Origin: Mycobacterium sp. SMC-8 | GTDB taxonomy: Bacteria > Actinomycetota > Actinomycetes > Mycobacteriales > Mycobacteriaceae | Assembly (NCBI RefSeq): GCF_025263565.1 | Contig: NZ_CP079865.1 | Location: 4,030,001 to 4,094,000 of the forward strand | Length of the DNA stretch: 64,000 nt | Reading direction: 5' to 3' | Part shown: positions 27,376 through 35,606 of the stretch, piece by piece | Layout of the letters: each line of letters starts with the position of its first letter | How positions within the stretch are numbered: position 1 is the first letter of the stretch | Position numbers and translations under genes: made by a program | Notes under the pieces: generated by a model | Database searches by the model: none | What the model was told of the DNA's origin: nothing | What the model saw: only the letters and a program-made list of their open reading frames with translations

Positions 27376-28191
27376 CTACTTACCGGTGGCGGTGACGTCG
27401 AAGTCCGCGGCCATCGCCGCGCCGACGATCCCCGCGGTGTTCTGCAGCGCGGCGGGCACCACGGGGGTGCGGTTCTCCAGCAGCGGCACCCACTTGTCGG
27501 CCTTGCGGCTGATGCCGCCGCCGACGATGAACAGGTCCGGCCAGATGGCGTTCTCGATGGCCACGAGCACCTTGGTGACCTCTTTGGTCCAGCGCTCGTA
27601 GCTCCAGTCCTTGCGTTCCTTGACGGAGCTGGCCGCTCGGTGTTCGGCTTCCTTGCCGCCGACCTCCAGATGGCCGAACTCGGTGTTGGGCAGCAGCACC
27701 CCGTTGTGGATCACCGCCGAGCCGATCCCGGTGCCGAAGGTCAGCAACACGATGACCCCCGTGTTGTCCCGGCCGGCACCGAATTTCTCCTCGGCCAGGC
27801 CGGCGGCGTCGGCGTCGTTGAGCACCGTCACCGGCTGGCCGTTCAGCGCCCCTCCGATGACCTCCCTGGCGTTGAGTCCGATCCAGCCCTTGTCGACGTT
27901 GGCGGCGGTGCGCACGATGCCGTCGGTGACGACGCCGGGGTAAGTCACCCCCAGCGGGCCGTCCCAGCCGAAGTGGGCGACGACCTCGGCGATGGTCTTG
28001 GCCACCGCGTCCGGCGTGGCCGGCTGGGGGGTGGGCAGCTTGAACCGGTCCCCGATGAGCCGGCCGGTGTCCAGGTCGACGATGCCGCCTTTGACGCCGC
28101 TTCCGCCGACGTCGATGCCGAATCCGCGCCGCGGTGAACTCAAGCCCGGGGCGGGGGTGTCAGACGGCGGGGGTGACGCGTCGGCTGTCAT
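27376..28191 (-). CDS. ppgK: Polyphosphate glucokinase
   Basis: PPGK phosphorylates glucose using polyphosphate or ATP. The 271-residue ROK-type kinase has the phosphate-1 motif GIDVGGSGVKGGIVD, adenosine/phosphate-2 motif TFGTGIGSAV, the catalytic Asp in LNDADAAG, and HLEVGGKEAEHRA in place of the ROK zinc motif, as in actinobacterial polyphosphate glucokinases. AGGAGCC precedes the ATG. The slot between sigA and suhB matches Rv2702. The 237-base gap to the sigA start holds no gene that I can support. Confidence 0.94.
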   Translation of the reverse strand: MTADASPPPSDTPAPGLSSPRRGFGIDVGGSGVKGGIVDLDTGRLIGDRFKLPTPQPATPDAVAKTIAEVVAHFGWDGPLGVTYPGVVTDGIVRTAANVDKGWIGLNAREVIGGALNGQPVTVLNDADAAGLAEEKFGAGRDNTGVIVLLTFGTGIGSAVIHNGVLLPNTEFGHLEVGGKEAEHRAASSVKERKDWSYERWTKEVTKVLVAIENAIWPDLFIVGGGISRKADKWVPLLENRTPVVPAALQNTAGIVGAAMAADFDVTATGK

Positions 28192-28328
28192 GCAGGCTCC
28201 TCTGCGCAGGTGATGGCACCGGTGCTCTCGGCGCGGCGGGGGTCGCCGGGGCGCGTTTGACACCCTATCGGCTCGCCAATTGCGATGGGGGCCAGTCGCG
28301 CATCCCGCGGGTGTGCTGCGATGGACAT

Positions 28329-29177
28329 GTGAATTCCGACAGCGAGCCCACAGGTCTGCGTGCGGTGGCAGAGCAGCTGGCGTCCGAAGCCGCCGAGTTC
28401 GTCCGGAGGCGTCGGCCCGAGGTGTTCGGACCCGGCACGGTGACCGAGGACACCCCGCCCGCAGTGCGCGTGAAGAGCACCCCGACCGATCCGGTCACCG
28501 TGGTCGACACCGAGACCGAACGATTGCTGCGCGAGCGGCTGGCGGTGTTGCGGCCCGGCGACGCGATTATCGGCGAGGAGGAAGGCGGAGCGGTCGACGC
28601 CGCCGGCGGACGGCTGACCTGGGTGCTCGACCCGATCGACGGCACTGTCAACTTCCTGTACGGGTTACCCGCCTATGCGGTCTCGGTCGGTGTGCGGCGC
28701 GACGGCGCGTCGGTGGCCGGTGCCGTGGCCGACGTCGCGGGCGGGGCGGTGTACTCGGCGGCGCTCGGGCACGGCGCCACGGTGCGCCGCGGCGGAGTCG
28801 TCACCGAATTGCGGTGCACCGACGCCACAGATCTGTCGATGGCGCTGGTGGGCACCGGGTTCTCCTACGACCGCGAGCACCGTCGCCGACAGGGCGAGAT
28901 CGTGGCCCGGCTGCTCCCCGACGTCCGTGACCTCAGACGGCAGGGTTCGTGCGCACTCGATCTGTGCATGGTCGCCGAGGGGCGACTCGACGCCTACTTC
29001 GAAGACGGCGTGCATCTGTGGGACTGGGCGGCCGCAGCGCTGATCGCCGCAGAGGCGGGCGCGCACGTGCGTGCACCCGCGTCGGTGGCGGAGCCGGGGC
29101 TGATGGTGGCCGCTGCGCCCGGCATCAGCGCCTCCTTCGACGAGGCTCTGATCCGCTGCGGGGCGATCGCGCGCTGA
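28329..29177 (+). CDS. suhB: Inositol-1-monophosphatase family protein SuhB
   Basis: A Mg-dependent inositol monophosphatase, 282 residues, which feeds inositol into phosphatidylinositol, LAM and mycothiol. Motif 1 is LDPIDGTVNF with the metal-binding Asp residues; upstream is IIGEEEGG, and motif 2 is LWDWAAAALIAAEAGA. The GTG giving VNSDSEPTGLRAVAEQ resembles the mycobacterial SuhB start; upstream in-frame residues lie in the divergent promoter region with ppgK. Position and length fit Rv2701c. Several paralogs exist in mycobacteria, so physiological specificity is not certain. Confidence 0.9.
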   Translation: MNSDSEPTGLRAVAEQLASEAAEFVRRRRPEVFGPGTVTEDTPPAVRVKSTPTDPVTVVDTETERLLRERLAVLRPGDAIIGEEEGGAVDAAGGRLTWVLDPIDGTVNFLYGLPAYAVSVGVRRDGASVAGAVADVAGGAVYSAALGHGATVRRGGVVTELRCTDATDLSMALVGTGFSYDREHRRRQGEIVARLLPDVRDLRRQGSCALDLCMVAEGRLDAYFEDGVHLWDWAAAALIAAEAGAHVRAPASVAEPGLMVAAAPGISASFDEALIRCGAIAR

Positions 29178-29180
29178 GTG

Positions 29181-29846
29181 TCAGCAGGTCCCGGTGTGGG
29201 CCTTGGTGAGCAGCTCGGGGTCGGCGGGTGCGGTGGCGTCGGGAAGCAGGCTCGCCAGCACGGCGTCGATGTCGTCGCTGTGGGTCAGCTCGGCGAAGTC
29301 GGTGCCGATCGCCAGATCGACCGTGTCGTCGGTGCGGCCGTCCTGGAACAGTTCGGTGCAGGGCGCTACCAGCCACACTGCCGCTGCGGCGGCGCGGCCC
29401 GCCGGCCCGAACCGGATCTGACCCTGGCATTGCAGTCGCGCGGTCGTGTACAGCGGATCGTTGGCGGCCTCGGGTTCGGTGAAGCCCAGATCACGCAGTT
29501 CTCCTGCGATCTCACCGGCCTGCCCGCCCTGTCCGCTGGCGTTGAGCACCCGAACCCTGGCATCGGCCAGCTTGGCCGGTGTCACGTCGAGCATCGTCGA
29601 GCGGGACACCTGTTCGCCGAGGTTCGGTGCCGGGGCGCCCGGCTCGGCCGGGGGCGGGGGAGGATTGCACACCGCGGCCTGCGGCACCTCCGGCGGCCGC
29701 GACAGCGCGATCACCCAGACCAGTGTCGAGGCGACCGCCAGGCACGCGAACAGCACGATCCCGGGCACGATGTTGCGACGGCGGAAGGGGCGCCCGTGTT
29801 TGTCGAACGCCGTGCCCTCGGTGATTTGCGCGACCACGTCCAGCAC
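29181..29846 (-). CDS. cei: Cell envelope integrity protein Cei
   Basis: A 221-residue bitopic membrane protein. A short cytoplasmic N-terminus (AQITEGTAFDKHGRPFRRRN) is followed by a membrane helix (about 27-48, IVPGIVLFACLAVASTLVWVIAL), a Pro-rich linker and an extracytoplasmic LytR_C-type domain (ARVRVLNASGQGGQAGEIAGEL) that usually occurs in cell-wall ligases but here stands alone. The M. tuberculosis ortholog Rv2700 was named Cei for a role in envelope integrity. The GTG at 29846 or the GTG three codons in could be the start. It converges with suhB with three bases between. Confidence 0.88.
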   Translation of the reverse strand: MLDVVAQITEGTAFDKHGRPFRRRNIVPGIVLFACLAVASTLVWVIALSRPPEVPQAAVCNPPPPPAEPGAPAPNLGEQVSRSTMLDVTPAKLADARVRVLNASGQGGQAGEIAGELRDLGFTEPEAANDPLYTTARLQCQGQIRFGPAGRAAAAAVWLVAPCTELFQDGRTDDTVDLAIGTDFAELTHSDDIDAVLASLLPDATAPADPELLTKAHTGTC

Positions 29847-29950
29847 TCTAGAGCCACCACCGGCAGGGCTCCGACCGGCGGCGACGACGACCCGGCCGGG
29901 AGTGTGACATAAATCACATGAGAACCGGTGTCAATCCGGGCACGAATTAT

Positions 29951-29979
29951 TTGGCGGATGCGTTCGACGCTGGTACAAA
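29951..29979 (+). promoter_or_regulatory. Promoter of the DUF4193 gene
   Basis: TTGGCG (29951-29956) and TACAAA (29974-29979) are separated by exactly 17 bases, a housekeeping-sigma arrangement. Transcription would begin near 29986, leaving a leader of about 30 bases with a strong GGAGGGG Shine-Dalgarno sequence before the ATG at 30016. Confidence 0.55.
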
Positions 29980-30015
29980 GCAACGCTGCAACGAGCTTCA
30001 CGGAGGGGACACGTT

Positions 30016-30318
30016 ATGGCCACCGATTACGACGCCCCAAGGCGCACTGAGACCGACGACGTTTCCGAGGATTCACTGGAGGAACTGAAGGCGCGGCGCA
30101 ACGAAGCTCAGTCGGCTGTCGTCGACGTCGACGAGTCGGAATCCGCGGAGAACTTCGAACTCCCGGGTGCCGATCTGTCCGGCGAGGAGTTGTCGGTCCG
30201 GGTGATCCCGAAACAGGCCGACGAGTTCACCTGCTCAAGCTGCTTCCTGGTGCATCACCGCAGCCGCCTGGCCACTGAGAAGAACGGCCAGATGATCTGC
30301 ACCGACTGCGCTGCCTGA
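30016..30318 (+). CDS. DUF4193 zinc-ribbon protein
   Basis: A 100-residue acidic protein conserved in actinobacteria (Rv2699c in M. tuberculosis). The N-terminal half is charged (SEDSLEELKARRNEAQ) and the C-terminus forms a zinc ribbon, FTCSSCFLVHHRSRLA...ICTDCAA, with two CxxC pairs. It resembles nucleic-acid- or polymerase-binding ribbons but has no proven function. A strong Shine-Dalgarno sequence and a well-spaced promoter suggest high expression. Confidence 0.92.
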   Translation: MATDYDAPRRTETDDVSEDSLEELKARRNEAQSAVVDVDESESAENFELPGADLSGEELSVRVIPKQADEFTCSSCFLVHHRSRLATEKNGQMICTDCAA

Positions 30319-30329
30319 CGCGTGAGCTA

Positions 30330-30349
30330 CGCGCCTGTTCTCAGGCGCG
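30330..30349. terminator. Bidirectional hairpin between DUF4193 and DUF3093 genes
   Basis: CGCGCCTG-TTCT-CAGGCGCG is a perfect eight-base stem with a four-base loop between two converging genes. It overlaps the DUF3093 stop codon. No U tract is present. It could terminate transcription in both directions. Confidence 0.6.
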
Positions 30350-30817
30350 CAGGGCAGCGAGGAGCTTGTCCGGATGCTTGGCGCTGACCAGCCAGTACGG
30401 GGTGGGATCATCCGGATCCTCCAGGACCAGCAGCACCATCGGGCCGACCCAGGCCCGGTGCACGACGTACGCAGCGGGATCGAGCTGGCGTCCCAACGCC
30501 GCCGACTTGGCCGAGCGTGGGACCTCCGCCGTGCGCGAGATGACCGAGGCCGGTAGATGTGCGTTGCCCACCCACAGCTCGGTTTCGGCGCCGCTGCTCA
30601 CCACCTTGAGTTCGGTCCTGCTGAGCATCAGCAGCACGACGGCGGCCACGGGCAACAGGACCGCGTAGGGCAGCCAGCTCGGCAACGCGCTGACGCCCTG
30701 ATCCACCTCGAGCGCGATCAGGGCGGCGACCCCGAGCCCGGGCACCCACCACCACAGCGGGACCCGCAGCCGCTCGCGATAGCGAACGGTTCGGGCAGTG
30801 GCACGCGTGTCTGACAC
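30341..30817 (-). CDS. DUF3093 membrane protein (Rv2698-like)
   Basis: A 158-residue protein with two N-terminal membrane helices ([18 protein letters not shown] and [18 protein letters not shown]) followed by a soluble domain containing [45 protein letters not shown] and SAKHPDKL. Function is unknown; dut is its usual divergent neighbour in mycobacteria. The start is the GTG giving VSDTRAT; only 25 bases separate it from the dut start, so the two promoters must overlap. Confidence 0.85.
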   Translation of the reverse strand: MSDTRATARTVRYRERLRVPLWWWVPGLGVAALIALEVDQGVSALPSWLPYAVLLPVAAVVLLMLSRTELKVVSSGAETELWVGNAHLPASVISRTAEVPRSAKSAALGRQLDPAAYVVHRAWVGPMVLLVLEDPDDPTPYWLVSAKHPDKLLAALRA

Positions 30818-30842
30818 GTGGCCAAGAGTAATCTCTGACGTC

Positions 30843-31307
30843 GTGTCCTCCTCTCTGGCGGTAGTGCGACTCGACCGCGACCTCCCGCTGCCCAGCCGGG
30901 CGCACGACGGCGACGCGGGAGTCGATCTCTACAGTGCTCAGGACGTCGAACTCGCACCGCACCAGCGGGCGTTGGTGCCGACCGGGGTGGCGGTGGCCAT
31001 TCCGCACGGCATGGTCGGACTCATCCACCCGCGCTCGGGACTTGCTGCCCGCGTTGGGCTTTCGATCGTCAACAGCCCCGGCACGATCGACGCCGGGTAC
31101 CGGGGGGAGATCAAGGTTTCGCTGATCAACCTCGATCCCGCGGTTCCGATCGTGATCCGCCGCGGTGACCGGATCGCCCAGCTGCTGGTGCAGCGGGTCG
31201 AGTTGCCCGACCTGATCGAGGTGACGTCTTTCGATGAGGCCGGATTGGCCGACACGACGCGCGGTGACGGTGGTCACGGCTCGTCGGGCGGGCATGCCAG
31301 TCTGTAG
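30843..31307 (+). CDS. dut: dUTP diphosphatase
   Basis: Trimeric dUTPase, 154 residues, hydrolysing dUTP to dUMP and so keeping uracil out of DNA and feeding dTMP synthesis. All five motifs are present: [33 protein letters not shown] (catalytic Asp), [10 protein letters not shown] and the flexible C-terminal [21 protein letters not shown] arm. Length equals the M. tuberculosis enzyme. The GTG giving [11 protein letters not shown] aligns with the family start. The DUF3710 gene follows after 16 bases. Confidence 0.97.
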   Translation: MSSSLAVVRLDRDLPLPSRAHDGDAGVDLYSAQDVELAPHQRALVPTGVAVAIPHGMVGLIHPRSGLAARVGLSIVNSPGTIDAGYRGEIKVSLINLDPAVPIVIRRGDRIAQLLVQRVELPDLIEVTSFDEAGLADTTRGDGGHGSSGGHASL

Positions 31308-31323
31308 GGGAGAGGACACCAAA

Positions 31324-32106
31324 GTGGGAAGACACCACAGTGACAGCGCTGAAACACCCGAGGAGGTGACGTCGGTGGACACCGACGACGAGGAGCTGGA
31401 AGGCCCCTTCGACATCGACGACTTCGACGATCCGTCGGTCGCCGTGCAGGCACGGCTGGACCTGGGCTCGGTGCTGATCCCGATGCCCCAGAACGGCCAG
31501 GTGCAGGTGGAACTCAACGAGGCCGGGGCGCCGAGCGCCATCTGGGTCGTGACTCCCAACGGCCGTTTCACGATTGCGGCGTACGCGGCGCCCAAGTCCG
31601 CCGGCTTGTGGCGGGAAGTGGCCTCGGAGCTGGCGGAGTCGCTGCGCAAAGACGCTCCGCGGGTCAGCATCGAAGACGGCCCGTGGGGCCGTGAGGTTGT
31701 CGGCTCGGCCGGAGAGGGCGCGGCCGTCGTGCGCTTCATCGGCGTGGACGGGTACCGCTGGATGGTCCGCTGTGTGGTCAACGGACCCTACGAGCGGGTG
31801 AGCGAGCTGGCTGAGGAAGCCCGAAACGCTCTGGCCGACACGGTGGTTCGCCGTGGTGACACGCCGCTGCCGGTGCGCACCCCGCTTCCGGTGCAGCTGC
31901 CGGAGCCGATGGCCGCGCAGCTGGCTGCCGCGCAGCAGCAGGCGGCGCAGCAGGCCCAGCAGGCGATGGCCCAGCAGCAGGGCGGCGCGCCGCAGCCGCC
32001 TCAGCCCCCGGCCACGCCGCAACAGCAGGAGCCGCCGCAGCCCAATGCACGCCGCTCCACGCAGGGTTCGGCGATGCAACAGCTGCGGACCATCACCGGC
32101 GGATGA
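31324..32106 (+). CDS. DUF3710 protein
   Basis: A 260-residue actinobacterial DUF3710 protein. An acidic N-terminus (DTDDEELEGPFDIDDFDD) precedes the conserved core (VQARLDLGSVLIPMP, VQVELNEAGAPSAIWV, SLRKDAPRVSIEDGPWG, VDGYRWMVRCVVNGP). A Gln/Pro/Ala-rich low-complexity tail ends in GSAMQQLRTITGG. Function is unknown, and no signal peptide or membrane segment is seen. GGAG lies before the GTG start. It probably shares an operon with dut. Its last codons fall in a 24-base direct repeat. Confidence 0.88.
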   Translation: MGRHHSDSAETPEEVTSVDTDDEELEGPFDIDDFDDPSVAVQARLDLGSVLIPMPQNGQVQVELNEAGAPSAIWVVTPNGRFTIAAYAAPKSAGLWREVASELAESLRKDAPRVSIEDGPWGREVVGSAGEGAAVVRFIGVDGYRWMVRCVVNGPYERVSELAEEARNALADTVVRRGDTPLPVRTPLPVQLPEPMAAQLAAAQQQAAQQAQQAMAQQQGGAPQPPQPPATPQQQEPPQPNARRSTQGSAMQQLRTITGG

Positions 32107-32178
32107 CGATCAAGCGGTGAGGGACGAGCCGCGTTGAGGAATCCGCCAATCAGGCCGGCGGATGACGATCAAGCGGTG
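32096..32178 (+). repeat. 24-base direct repeat bracketing two converging stop codons
   Basis: CCGGCGGATGACGATCAAGC plus GGTG occurs at 32096-32119 and again, exactly, at 32155-32178, 35 bases apart. The first copy contains the DUF3710 stop (GGA TGA); the second supplies, on the other strand, the stop of the converging hydrolase (GCT TGA). It appears to be a local duplication of a gene end. Confidence 0.85.
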
Positions 32179-32873
32179 GCGTCCCGCAGCGCCGCCAGAC
32201 ACTCGGCGCCGAGTACAGCAGGATCGGCGCCGATCGCGTCGAGGGTGACGGTGCGCAGCGCCGCGCACGGCGCGGCGGTCGCCCACTCAATGCCGACCTC
32301 CAGCGGGTGCACCGGGTCGTCGGCGGCCGACACCACGCCGAGCGGGGCGCCCAGGTACTCCAGCTCGATACTGGTCGGCGCCACATACCGAGCGGCCTCC
32401 TCCATCGCGTCCGGCAGCGCCGGCCACTGTCCGAGCCACGATCGGGTCAGTTCCCGGGCCAGCCATGCCGGGCTGCTCGACTGCATCTGCGCGGTGGCCG
32501 CCGCCAGCCCGTCGCGGCGCAGCGTCTCGGCCGAGTAGCGAGCGGCCATCGCTGCCGGCGCCGCGTCGGGGTCCCCGGTCCAGGCGGGCAGGGCGGCCAG
32601 CACTGCCACCACGTCCTGCGGGTGGGCCAGCGCCCATGCCAGGGCCACCGCCGCGCCGATCGACACACCGCCCACCGCGATCGGTCCGGACCGGGCGGCA
32701 TCGCGCAGACCGTCGCGGTAGCCGTCGACGAGACGCTCGGGCTGCGGGGGCGGGGTCACCACCACCGCACCGGCGTCGTGCAGCGCGGGGGAGAACGCCC
32801 GGTAGACGAAATCGTCGTCGGACCCTGTTCCGGGGAGCAGGACCGCGGTGACGCCGCGCAGAGTGACCGTCAT
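32169..32873 (-). CDS. Alpha/beta hydrolase (Rv2695-like)
   Basis: A 234-residue alpha/beta-hydrolase-fold protein. The oxyanion loop is LLPGTGSDDDF, the nucleophile elbow VGGVSIGAAVALAWA with Ser, and the acid region SAADDPVHPLEVG, with the catalytic His in PVHP. It is small, lacks a large cap domain and shows no signal peptide. The ATG giving MTVTLRGVTAVLLP matches the ortholog length better than the GTG ten codons upstream. Substrate is unknown. Confidence 0.82.
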   Translation of the reverse strand: MTVTLRGVTAVLLPGTGSDDDFVYRAFSPALHDAGAVVVTPPPQPERLVDGYRDGLRDAARSGPIAVGGVSIGAAVALAWALAHPQDVVAVLAALPAWTGDPDAAPAAMAARYSAETLRRDGLAAATAQMQSSSPAWLARELTRSWLGQWPALPDAMEEAARYVAPTSIELEYLGAPLGVVSAADDPVHPLEVGIEWATAAPCAALRTVTLDAIGADPAVLGAECLAALRDATA

Positions 32874-33017
32874 GTTTTGATCGTGCCCTGTCGTGGAACT
32901 CACATCGACGCGACCCCAACACCACTCGCGCTGTAGTTAGCATCTGGGAACCAAGAGGTCTACCGTGGCGTTGGTTTAACAGCATCCATTTGGATTGGCA
33001 GAAGGTCAGGAGAGGCC

Positions 33018-33389
33018 ATGGCCACGGCCGAGGGATATCTTCGCCGGCTCACCCGCCGGTTGACCGAAGATCCTGAACAACTCGACGTCGAAGAACTCAA
33101 CGACGAAGCCGCCGGTACGGGCGCCCAGAAGGCGATCGACTGTCAGCGCGGTCAGGAAGTCACGATGATCGGCACCTTGCGCAGCGTTGAGTGCAACGGC
33201 AAGAGCTGCGCCGGCGGGGTGAAGGCGGAACTGTTCGACGGTACTGACTCGGTGATGCTGGTCTGGTTGGGGCAGCGTCGCATCCCGGGTATCGAGTCGG
33301 GCCGCACCCTCAAGGTGCACGGCCGAGTCGGCAAGTTGGACAACGGATCCAAGGCGATCTACAACCCCCACTACGAGATCCAGAAGTGA
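33018..33389 (+). CDS. OB-fold nucleic-acid-binding protein (Rv2694c-like)
   Basis: A 123-residue protein with a helical N-terminus (YLRRLTRRLTEDPEQLD) and an OB fold: EVTMIGTLRSVEC, VKAELFDGTDSVMLVWLG, GRTLKVHGRVGKL. It resembles tRNA-anticodon-type OB domains, so single-strand nucleic acid binding is likely, but the target is unknown. AGGAGAGG precedes the ATG. Its stop overlaps the DUF3159 GTG start by four bases, so the pair is translationally coupled. Confidence 0.87.
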   Translation: MATAEGYLRRLTRRLTEDPEQLDVEELNDEAAGTGAQKAIDCQRGQEVTMIGTLRSVECNGKSCAGGVKAELFDGTDSVMLVWLGQRRIPGIESGRTLKVHGRVGKLDNGSKAIYNPHYEIQK

Positions 33390-34087
33390 GCGACCCGGGC
33401 ACCGATCCGGGTACGCACCAGACCCCTCCGGCACGCGGCGCCGCCGTCCTGGAACAGATGGGCGGCGTCAGCGGCCTGATCTACTCCTCGCTGCCCGTCG
33501 TGGTGTTCGTCCCGGTGTCTTCCCTTTTCGGGCTGATGCCCGCAATCGCTGCCGCGCTTGGGGTGGCCACCGTGATCCTGATCTGGCGGTTGGTCCGCCG
33601 GGAGACCGCCCAGCCGGCGATCTCCGGGTTCTTCGCCGTCGGGATCAGCGCGCTGATCGCCTATCTCGTCGGTGCGTCGAAGGGGTACTTCCTGCTCGGC
33701 ATCTGGACGTCGCTGTTCTGGGCCGTGGTGTTCACGGCGTCGGTGGTGATCCGTCGCCCGGTCGTCGGCTACATCTGGGGCTGGGTGCACACCGGCGACC
33801 GGCGCTGGCGCGAGGAGCGCCGGGCGGTGCGTGCGTTCGACGTCGCCACACTGGTATGGGCGGCGGTGTTCACCTCGCGGTTCGTGGTTCAGCAGCATCT
33901 CTACGACGCCGATCAGACGGGCTGGCTCGGCGTCGCGCGGATCGCGATGGGATGGCCGCTGACGGCGGTCGCCGCGGTGGTCACCTACATCGCGATACGG
34001 GGCGCTCAGCGAGCCTTACGGGAACGCGGCTTGCACGAGCCGGCCACCCCCGAACCCCGCGACGACGCGGCCCACGAGCCGAACTGA
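33386..34087 (+). CDS. DUF3159 membrane protein
   Basis: A 233-residue DUF3159 protein with about five or six membrane helices (GLIYSSLPVVVFVPVSSLFG, PAIAAALGVATVILIWRLV, GFFAVGISALIAYLVGAS, LLGIWTSLFWAVVFTASVVI, IAMGWPLTAVAAVVTYIAI) and a conserved loop VGYIWGWVHTGDRRWR. Function is unknown. The GTG start overlaps the preceding OB-fold gene, and the pair is kept across mycobacteria (Rv2694c-Rv2693c), suggesting a joint role. Confidence 0.86.
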   Translation: MSDPGTDPGTHQTPPARGAAVLEQMGGVSGLIYSSLPVVVFVPVSSLFGLMPAIAAALGVATVILIWRLVRRETAQPAISGFFAVGISALIAYLVGASKGYFLLGIWTSLFWAVVFTASVVIRRPVVGYIWGWVHTGDRRWREERRAVRAFDVATLVWAAVFTSRFVVQQHLYDADQTGWLGVARIAMGWPLTAVAAVVTYIAIRGAQRALRERGLHEPATPEPRDDAAHEPN

Positions 34088-34093
34088 CAGAAC

Positions 34094-34759
34094 TCACCGC
34101 TGCTGCGGATTGAGCAGCAACTCACGCAGCTGGTCTTCGGCTTCGGTGACCGCGACGAACAACAGCTCGTCACCGCCTTCGAGCGGCTCGTCGCGCTCCG
34201 GGACGATCACCCGGGGACCCCGCAGGATCGTCACCAACGTCACGTCCCTGGGCAGGTCAAGACGTTTGACCGGCTTACCGCCCCACGGCGTGTCGTCGGG
34301 CAGCGTGATCTCGACCAGGTTGGCCTGGCCCTTACGGAACTCCATCAACCGCACCAGGTCGCCGACCGACACCGCCTCCTCGACGAGCGACGCCAGCATG
34401 CGCGGCGTGGAGACCGCGACGTCGACGCCCCAGGACTCATCGAAGAGCCACTCGTTGCGCGGGTCGTTCACCCGGGCCACCACACGCGGAACCGCGAACT
34501 CCGTCTTGGCCAGCAGGCTGACCACAACGTTGGCTTTGTCGTCACCCGTGGCGGCGATGACGACGTCGAACTCCTCCAGTTTGACCGATTCGAGCAGGCT
34601 CAGCTCGCACGCGTCGCCCAGGCGCCAGACCGCGGCCGGAACGGTTTCGACGTCGATGTGATCGGGATTGCGCTCCAGCAGCGTGACCTGGTGGGACTCG
34701 ACGAGCTCGCGCGCGATGGACCGGCCCACCGCGCCTGCCCCGGCGATCGCGACCTTCAT
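34094..34759 (-). CDS. ceoC: TrkA-type K+ uptake regulator CeoC (TrkB)
   Basis: A 221-residue RCK-domain protein that should gate a potassium transporter in response to NAD(H) or nucleotides. It has a Rossmann N-domain (MKVAIAGAGAVGRSIARELV, DACELSLLESV, VIAATGDDKANVVVS) and a C-terminal TrkA_C domain (LVEITLPDDTPWGGK). ATG at 34759 is chosen; a GTG lies one codon earlier. The translation-initiation region is triplicated just upstream. ceoB, encoding its partner, lies 75 bases upstream on the same strand. Confidence 0.92.
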   Translation of the reverse strand: MKVAIAGAGAVGRSIARELVESHQVTLLERNPDHIDVETVPAAVWRLGDACELSLLESVKLEEFDVVIAATGDDKANVVVSLLAKTEFAVPRVVARVNDPRNEWLFDESWGVDVAVSTPRMLASLVEEAVSVGDLVRLMEFRKGQANLVEITLPDDTPWGGKPVKRLDLPRDVTLVTILRGPRVIVPERDEPLEGGDELLFVAVTEAEDQLRELLLNPQQR

Positions 34760-34836
34760 CACATTGCTCCTCGCGTCCGCGTCATCACACTGCTCCTCGC
34801 GTCCGCGTCATCACACTGCTCCATCGCGTCCGCATC
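34758..34836 (-). repeat. Triplicated 26-base translation-initiation region between ceoB and ceoC
   Basis: Three tandem units (34758-34783, 34784-34809, 34810-34836) fill the gap between the two trkA-type genes. On the minus strand each of the first two carries GAGGAGC followed by GTGATGA, the Shine-Dalgarno and start of ceoC. The extra copies therefore make ATG-initiated eight-codon mini-ORFs (MTRTRGAV and MTRTRGAM) upstream of the real start. The third unit abuts the ceoB stop. Confidence 0.85.
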
Positions 34837-35506
34837 AGCCCTCCGGGTCCTCGCTGGGCGGCAACGCGGCGATCGCCAGCGCCTCGGCGATGTGCCCCGA
34901 CACCGCGGCCATGTAAACCTGGTCTCCGGCTTGGATGACGGTCTTCGCGTCGGGCAGCAGCCCGGCGCCGAAGCGGATCAAGAACGCCACCCGGCCCGAC
35001 GTCGCGGACTCCAGCTCAGTGAGGCGGCGGCCCACCCAGTCCTCGTGCAGCGCCAGCTCGGTGACCCCGACGTTGCCGGTAGGGTCGCGCCACTTGGTGG
35101 TCTCGGTCTCCCGCGTCAGCACGTTGAGCAGCCGATCGGTGGTCCACGGCACGGTCGCCACGGTGGGGATGCCGAGCCGCTCGTAGACGGCCGCGCGCTT
35201 GGCGTCGTAGATGCGCGCCACCACCCGTTGCACGCCGAACGTCTCGCGCGCCACCCGCGCGGAGATGATGTTCGAGTTGTCGCCCGAGGACACCGCGGCG
35301 AACGCAGAGGCGCCCTCGATACCTGCCCGGATCAGCACATCGCGATCGAAACCCATGCCGAGCACCCGCTCACCCGGGAACTCCGCGGAGAGCCGGTGGA
35401 ATGCGGTGGCGTCGCGGTCGATCACCGCGACGTCGTGGCCGATCCTGGCCAGGCTGTCCGACAGCGATGCGCCGACACGGCCACACCCCATCACCACTAC
35501 ACGCAC
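34835..35506 (-). CDS. ceoB: TrkA-type K+ uptake regulator CeoB (TrkA)
   Basis: The partner RCK protein, 223 residues: RVVVMGCGRVGASLSDSLA dinucleotide-binding motif, VIDRDATAFHRL, SSGDNSNIISARVARE, and a C-terminal TrkA_C half (LALHEDWVGRRLTELE, VIQAGDQVYMAAV). The GTG at 35506 has AAAGGA eight bases upstream; longer in-frame readings run into the divergent APC permease promoter and are rejected. It is transcribed divergently from that permease, which may be the potassium transporter these proteins regulate. Confidence 0.92.
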   Translation of the reverse strand: MRVVVMGCGRVGASLSDSLARIGHDVAVIDRDATAFHRLSAEFPGERVLGMGFDRDVLIRAGIEGASAFAAVSSGDNSNIISARVARETFGVQRVVARIYDAKRAAVYERLGIPTVATVPWTTDRLLNVLTRETETTKWRDPTGNVGVTELALHEDWVGRRLTELESATSGRVAFLIRFGAGLLPDAKTVIQAGDQVYMAAVSGHIAEALAIAALPPSEDPEG

Positions 35507-35606
35507 CTGACGGTCCTTTCCCGGCCGAGGTCGCTGCAAAACCCATGCACGCGGAACGCTACCGCTTTCCGACGGTTGCGGGCCGTCGGGCTTACTCTTG
35601 GCACTC

